From NCBI GenBank assembly GCA_018857735.1, contig JABMCL010002495.1, positions 345,001 through 409,000 on the forward strand: 64,000 nt of DNA, given 5' to 3'. A program made the position numbers and the translations under genes. Within the stretch, counting starts at the first letter, position 1. Each line of letters opens with the position of its first letter. Below, one piece after another: positions 49,495 to 64,000 of the stretch. This stretch comes from Alviniconcha marisindica. Taxonomy: Eukaryota > Mollusca > Gastropoda > Provannidae. The notes under the pieces are model-generated. The model was not told where the DNA came from. It searched no databases and saw only the letters and a program-made list of their open reading frames with translations.

Positions 49495-51479
49495 AAGTCT
49501 TTAAAGCTTCAGTTATCAATGTAGATCCCAGTAATAATTAACTGTATTCAGTATAGGATATAGCTCTATATTACAATGACATGCAAATTCACTCAAACTT
49601 TTCAACCCAACCCAACACCCCCCCCCCCCCCACCCCCCCAACCCATCCCAAATGTCAATATGTTGGCTGCTTGCATTTTTGGTCTGCAGCAAAGTACATC
49701 CCGACACATTGAAAGTAAAATAACAAAATATCATCTCCAGCTTCCCCTTGTCCCTTTCCCAACAAAGCAAAAACCAAACAACAAAACTAAAGTACAAGAA
49801 GAACAGATGCTCAGATAACTTGCACTCAAAATGGAGAAAAACAACAAGCAAAAAACATAAATGTCATTATAATTCCACTCACAAAATTCGCCCTGATATA
49901 GCCACACTGGTTGACTGGGCATAAAACATCAATATACTTACTTACTCACTCACTCACAAAAATTCTCTGTCACACTTAGAGGGTGGGGGTCATTCTCTTT
50001 ACCCCAGTATATATATATATATTTTTTTATTACCTTTTGTTTGGTCGCATTCTCATTCTCATCATGTTCTGGCTTTCGAACGCCTAACAGAGTGGCACTT
50101 GGAAACATAAAAAGAGCCCTACTTTCCCGTCTTATTGCTTTTGTTGATATCACTGAAGGGTAACATGGTCAGCATGCCAGTTTACATCAAACTGAGCATA
50201 TATACCGCAAACTCCTTAGTATTGCTTGACGACATCCTTCCTCCAACCACTGCCATAACTGGCTACATCAAAGGTCTCCAAAAATAAATTGTTTGAACTA
50301 AGTAAACATGGTGCTTAACATCCACAGAAACCATACAGCTTATTAGGGACGGGGAGAAGGGGGGGAAGGGGGTATGGAGGTGGGGGAAGAGGGAGAGTAT
50401 ATACCTATCACTACACTGTCACCACCAGAATGACTTCTAAGATGGGCAGCGATGAGAGCCATTTTAATGTTTCAGTAGGAAGTGATGGACAAAGTCACAA
50501 GACAGTGTCCATAAACCACAGCCTTTTTCGTTTGAACTTGAGATGGACCCCTTTTTATTTTACCCCGGGTTGAAGCACCTGATATTTATGAGTGTGCTTT
50601 GATGCTATGCTGCTTCCAGCTCCACAGCCTTAGTAACCAAGCCTTTTGCATTTTTTTTTTACCGAGGATGCTGTCAGCGTGAGACTTACAAATGTGGTTT
50701 TGGTAGACCGATGCGCTGAGATGAGAAGTAACATAATTATGGCAGAGTGTGGAGTAAAGGCACCAGAAAGCAAGGCTTGGAGTGTGCATTTACATAGCTG
50801 TCAACCCCTTTTGGGAGTAAACCTTAGTCCAGAGTTTATGAACCTGTATTTCCCTTATGAAGGCTGGGAGTCTTTTGTTTTTTCGCTGGTGGCAGCCGCA
50901 TTTTGAATTCCAGCTGGCACGTGGTAGTGGAAGGAAGAAGCAACGTTGTGTGAAATACACATGCATGACTTCAAATCGCACTTCCAACGAGATTTATTAG
51001 CCTATTGCACTAGGCCATTCAGTGTGCATTTGGCGATGGCATGTGTTGGGTGCTCACTCAACAGTTTTTCAATCTTTTCACTCAGTTTAAAACAACAACA
51101 AAATCTCATGAAAATTATGTTTTCCTGTATCCATTTTCCAATATGGCCATATCCCCCCCAAATAATGAACAAACTGTATTTTATACGGGTAAACTGTATG
51201 GGCTGGCAGGTATGCATTTACTATAAACAGATTAAAAACAAACAAAACTCAGTCATGTCAACATGACACTGAATAAGGGGCCATGAATAAATACAATTGA
51301 AGAAACCATTTAAGATAAACTCCTTCAAAAGGAAAATCTCATCAGGACAAAGATTTCTGTGTCCGTCACCTTCCTTGTATGACTAGTTCTTTTTCCTTTT
51401 TATTTAAAGTCTTTTTAGAGTTATCCAGATAACAACACATGACTAGTTCACTTTCAAAACAAAGTCCCTTCAGAGGCCA

Positions 51480-52285
51480 TCGTGCAATGTTTCACTCTCT
51501 GCTAGCTGTCAGTGATCTGTAGGTTTTTTTCCCCTTTTCTTTCCCATAATCACGCACATTACTGTACGCACTGTATTTGGTCTGAAAGAAAAGTCAGTGA
51601 TCTCTTCAGGGTTTTTCCCCCTCCTATAACCATGCACATCACTTGGCACTGTACACACTCTATTTAGTCTGAAACAACAATAGCAAGAAAAAAGAGGTTT
51701 GTGTCCAATGTTTCGGTCTCTGTTGACAGTCTCTTCTGGGGGTTTTCTTTCTCATAATCACACATATCATTTGGCACTGTATTCAGTGTGAAACAACAAT
51801 AGAAAGAAAAAAGTGTGTCTAATATTTTAGTCTCTGTAGACAGTCTCTTCCGGGTTTTCTTTCTCATAATCACACACATCATTCAGCACAGTACACACTG
51901 TATTTGGTCTGAAACAACATCAAGAAAAAAAGTGTGTCCAATATTTCAGTCTCTGTTGACAATCAGTGATCTCTTCTGGGGTTTTTCTTTCTCATAATCA
52001 CACATATCAGGTGGCACTGTACACACTGTATTTAGTGTGGAATAACAAAAGAAAGAAAAAAGTGTGTCCAATGTTTCAGTCTCTGTTGACAGTCTCTTCT
52101 GGGGGTTTTCTTTCTCATGATCATGCAAATCATTCGGCACTATACACATCTGAAACAACAACAGCAAGAAAAAAAGAAGTCTGTGTCCAATGTTTCAGTT
52201 TTTGTTGGCAGTCTGTTTTTTTCTTTTTTTCTTATAACCATGTACATCATTCGGCACTGTAAACACTGTATTTGGACTGAAACAA
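51480..52285 (+). repeat. 125-bp tandem repeat, about 6 copies
   Basis: Unit holds CACTGTATTTGGTCTGAAAC, AACAATAGCAAGAAAAAAG, GTGTCCAATGTTTCAGTCTC, TGTTGACAGTCTCTTCTGGG and TTTCTTTCTCATAATCACAC. Diverged copies; no conserved frame. Confidence 0.85.
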
Positions 52286-52813
52286 CAATGGCAAGAATAA
52301 ACCAAAACACAAGAAAGAAATCTGGGTTAATGTTAAAAATGAAATTGTTCAATTAAGACATGCATGTGCAAGGGCTTATGCCTGGTGACGCAGCTGTTGT
52401 CCAACATGAGTAATGAGGTCTTTGTCATGAAGATCAGTGCATTTCATTTTTTATGACTCACAGGACTTTGTTCAGGTAAGGCAGTTAGAGACCACACAAC
52501 ATGAGATAAGCACAACCTGACACTCTTGTAGACTACTGTAATACATTTTTCTCCTTCACAGTTCACATATGCGCATGCACGCACAAATGCATGATCATGC
52601 ACACACACACACACACACATGCACACACACACACACCAATCATATCAAATGCAAAAAGTTACTGAACAGAAGCAGTTTTCCTAAATGTAGTTGTGGTTTC
52701 CCAATCAGAAGTATTTAACACTAGTTGCCACAAGATATATTGTTCTTTGTATGTACATTAAAAAAAATAAAGAATCTGGAACAAGAACGACTGCTAGCAT
52801 TCTAAAACAAGAT

Positions 52814-53240
52814 CCAAACACATAAAAGGTTTGAAAGAACGATATTTACTAGGACAAAACGCAACGTGCACATTTTCAGGGTAATCCCCTTTATCCAGCT
52901 ACAAAATGACACTTAAACAACAGTTAAACAGTGAAAAGCAATGAAAAAAGAGGTGGAAAGCTAAACCACTTATCTGTTTTTGGTTCAGCCATGTTGTTTT
53001 CATGTACACTGCTTGGAAGCTTCCAAGTAACAGTACTTCCAAGTGCTTCCAAGCACTGGACATGAAAACAACAGATCAACCAAAAACAGAGAAGCTTTCC
53101 ATCTCAGTTTTCATTGTTTTTCACCATTTAACTGTTGTTTAAGTGTCGTTTTGTAGCTTGATTAAGGGGATTACCCTGAAAATTGGCAGGTTGTGCTCTG
53201 TTCTAATAAACAGCGTTCTTTTCAACCTTTCAGGTGTTTG
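52814..53240. mobile_element. Foldback MITE (long hairpin), copy 2
   Basis: Same two-arm structure as 47808-48239: ACACATAAAAGGTTTGAAAG ... TTCAGGGTAATCCCCTTTAT versus AAGGGGATTACCCTGAAAAT ... TTCAACCTTTCAGGTGTTTG. The loop is near 53025 (CTTGGAAGCTTCCAAG). Confidence 0.88.
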
Positions 53241-53795
53241 CATGCTTTTTTCATTTTTTATATATAACAAACAACAGGTAACAAGCAAATGAACGTGGAT
53301 GAGAATAAGTCAAATGTACTCACTAAACGTAAACCGAAACAAAAAGAATGATGGTGCGCAACAGCTTATAACTGTGTTATGTGACAAACATTGCTAACAC
53401 AGAAGTTGGACAGAGGAGGAAGAAGAGGCTGACAGGATGTTAAAATCCAATTAACAACCATCTGCCTTCTGTGTTGTTAGTGACCGTACTATCAAACCTG
53501 CAGTCCGTCATCATTCAAGGTTCACTGTTTTGTATGCATTGGCAAGCATACTTTCCTCTCTTTTCATTATAAGACAAACATCAGTTTCAAATATAATGCT
53601 GGATCCAATGTAGCCTAACAAAACCAGTCTTTCACATCTGCAGCTAACATAGTTAGAAGAATGCATCAGAAAGTTCATCATACTTGCCTAGACACACTTC
53701 ATCTGAAAATACACATCACCTGCGCAGGAAACACTTCTGTGGATTACCCAGTGACTTCCAACACAATTCATCCAAAATCACATCACCTGTATCTA

Positions 53796-54306
53796 TTGGG
53801 CGGTTCAGTGAAGCTGGTTCGCATGAGTGAATGCCCTTCGTAACCTTTTGTGCAAGTCGCGAAAGGTCGCAGCTGTCACTTCTGGGCCGATTTCTGAGTA
53901 GGCCTTAATTCACACTGTGTATAACAATAAAAGTTGAACCTAGAATTGTCAAGCAGTACAAATGCCACCACTGTTGCAGTTGCCAAAAATACCTCGGAAA
54001 GGTGATGGAGGGTGGGAAAAAGTGTCTTTGCATTGTTTTTCAGCTGACCAGAAGATTGCAAGTTTGTCAAAAAAATGTGGTTTTGGGCATCCTATAGCAT
54101 GAGCAACAAGTTATTGCTTGTTGCCAGACACATTCTGACTATGGGCCTTCAAAATACCTTGAAAGCTGGCAGTGTAAACTTTGCAAATTCACTGTCACAG
54201 CCTTCCATTGTGAAGCAAGTACGCACCAGAAGTAAAAGCAGCCAAGGGACTTAAGCAATGTCGGGTAAAAGTCAAGGGAGTTAACAACCCTGCCTGAACC
54301 GCCCAA
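53796..54306. mobile_element. 511-bp TIR element (MITE), copy 2
   Basis: Ends TTGGGCGGTTCAG / CTGAACCGCCCAA are perfect inverted repeats. It interrupts a short tandem repeat (GGAAACACTTCTGTGGA is found at 53728 and again directly after the element at 54309). Confidence 0.88.
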
Positions 54307-54853
54307 TCGGAAACACTTCTGTGGAATACCAAGTAACTTCCAGCACAGTTCTTCACATCTGTCAATCACAGTTTGCCATACACAACAAATGGTTCACCAT
54401 TCCTTTCCCTTCCACCTCCAACAAGAATCTTACTGTGTAGTCAAGGAGAAAATCTCTGTCTGAGAAAACACACTTTTTTGGAAACGCACACACAAATGCA
54501 CACACTCATTTCAAGAACACAGAACATGAACTTGATTTCAGGCACCTTCGCATAGTCCAGTCCAGTCCAGCTTCAGGCACACCTATTACTTGGCATGATA
54601 ATGTGTGAGGTACTGACACAACACTGGCCACCCCTGTGAAACAAACTTGGCATGTACGAGATTGCCAGAGAGTACGTTGCAGCCACTTGGCTGTACCTAG
54701 AACCTTTCTTGGAGTGTATGAGATTGGCAGAGAGTACATTACAGCCCCACGGCTGTCCCTCTACAACACTGGCAGGTGCTGTGAAACAAACTTTTCTTGG
54801 AGTGTACGAGATTGGCAGAGAGCCTGCCGCAGCCCCAAGGCAGTTGGATGCCC

Positions 54854-63515
<8,662 letters not shown>

Positions 63516-63539
63516 TTACTCACAGCCATCTCTCAAGTG

Positions 63540-63825
63540 TGGGTAAATTTTAAGTTTTGTCCAGTCAGTATGCTTGTGTGTGTGGGTGCCTGTGTGTGTG
63601 TGTGTGTGGGGGGGGGTGCCTGTGTGAGCGCGTGTGTGTGTGGGGTGCCTGTGTGTGTGTGTGGGGGGGGGGTGCCTGTGTGTGGGGTGTGGGGGGGGGG
63701 GGGGGGGGGTGCCTGTGTGTGCATGCGTGTGTGTGTGCGTTGGTGCATGAGTGCACACTTAGAATAGTCTCAACAGAAAAGATTTTGTGCTTTACAAAAA
63801 TTGTTATTATTATTATTGTTAAGTG
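63540..63825 (+). mobile_element. Dispersed TG-bearing element, second copy
   Basis: Head AAATTTTAAGTTTTGTCCAG, TCAGTATGCTTGTGTGTGTG and tail GATTTTGTGCTTTACAAAAA plus TTATTATT match 9235-9480. The centre is a TG/poly-G compound repeat (63595-63745) with several runs of 9-18 G. Confidence 0.6.
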
Positions 63826-64000
63826 TAGCCATATAATAATAACAATAATGGATAGCTCTGGTACAGTGCAAATCTTTTAGCAGAACAAAAACTTCATGTG
63901 CTAGCACACACCTTTCATGCATACAGGTAACCAAAAATGGACACATAATCTCTGCTTGAACTAAGGAATGGCAGCAAACAACACATCAGGATCAAAGCAA

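Larger units (their letters stand above)
45591..54617. other. Convergent intergenic region
   Basis: No gene recognised in 9 kb. It holds the unnamed gene's 3' UTR, the dispersed element with CTACGTCCGCAGAAACCCTA (45608), a fragment of the GGGAGTTAA...GCATGC family at 47030-47125, and the MITEs and repeats listed separately. Confidence 0.6.

Overview
The window is animal nuclear DNA: genes are split into many small exons with GT/AG introns, and about 90% of the sequence is intron or intergenic DNA packed with microsatellites, minisatellites, MITEs, tRNA-derived SINEs and LINE 3' relics. The proteins resemble vertebrate orthologues only moderately. SINE tails ending in 'GCGCTATATAAAAGC' plus triplet repeats, and heavy (CA)n/(TG)n content, suggest a marine mollusc, probably a gastropod. 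That placement is inference. All coding models below were built by hand from splice sites, reading phase and remembered family sequences.

Layout. (1) 0-5.6 kb: intergenic, with a 38-bp minisatellite and a long (CA)n block. (2) 5658-16855, + strand: complete SPG21 (maspardin), 7 coding exons, 299 aa. (3) 17-24.7 kb: intergenic, with a poly-G array, a 505-bp TIR element and a TTAA-flanked MITE. (4) 24703-29154, - strand: complete ZCCHC9, four CCHC zinc knuckles, 5 coding exons, 242 aa. (5) 32696-36021, - strand: complete SSR2 (TRAP-beta), 5 coding exons, 190 aa. (6) 38927-44921, + strand: a 4-exon, 1060-aa gene I cannot name, with a helical-looking N-terminus and a very GC-rich, low-complexity, lysine/arginine-ended remainder. 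(7) 45.6-54.6 kb: intergenic, with two foldback MITEs. (8) 54854-63491, - strand: the 3' six coding exons of SLC30A5 (ZnT5 zinc transporter); its 5' part lies beyond the right edge.

The genes do not form a pathway. TRAP-beta works at the ER translocon, ZnT5 in early secretory membranes, maspardin in the endosomal/trans-Golgi system and ZCCHC9 in the nucleus; there is no operon logic. SPG21 and ZCCHC9 are convergent, SSR2 and the unnamed gene are divergent (2.9 kb between start codons), and the unnamed gene and SLC30A5 are convergent.

The most interesting signal is at exon borders. Several tandem arrays are built from the edge of a coding exon plus its splice site or stop codon: the exon 3 donor and the stop-codon end of the unnamed gene, the acceptor of the penultimate SLC30A5 exon, the C-terminal end of SLC30A5, and the donor of its HxxxD exon. 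Separately, exon 2 of the unnamed gene has a (GT)n tract instead of a polypyrimidine tract at its acceptor and a (CA)n tract starting at its donor, with another (AC)n tract in intron 1. This is the arrangement expected for RNA-structure-assisted splicing.
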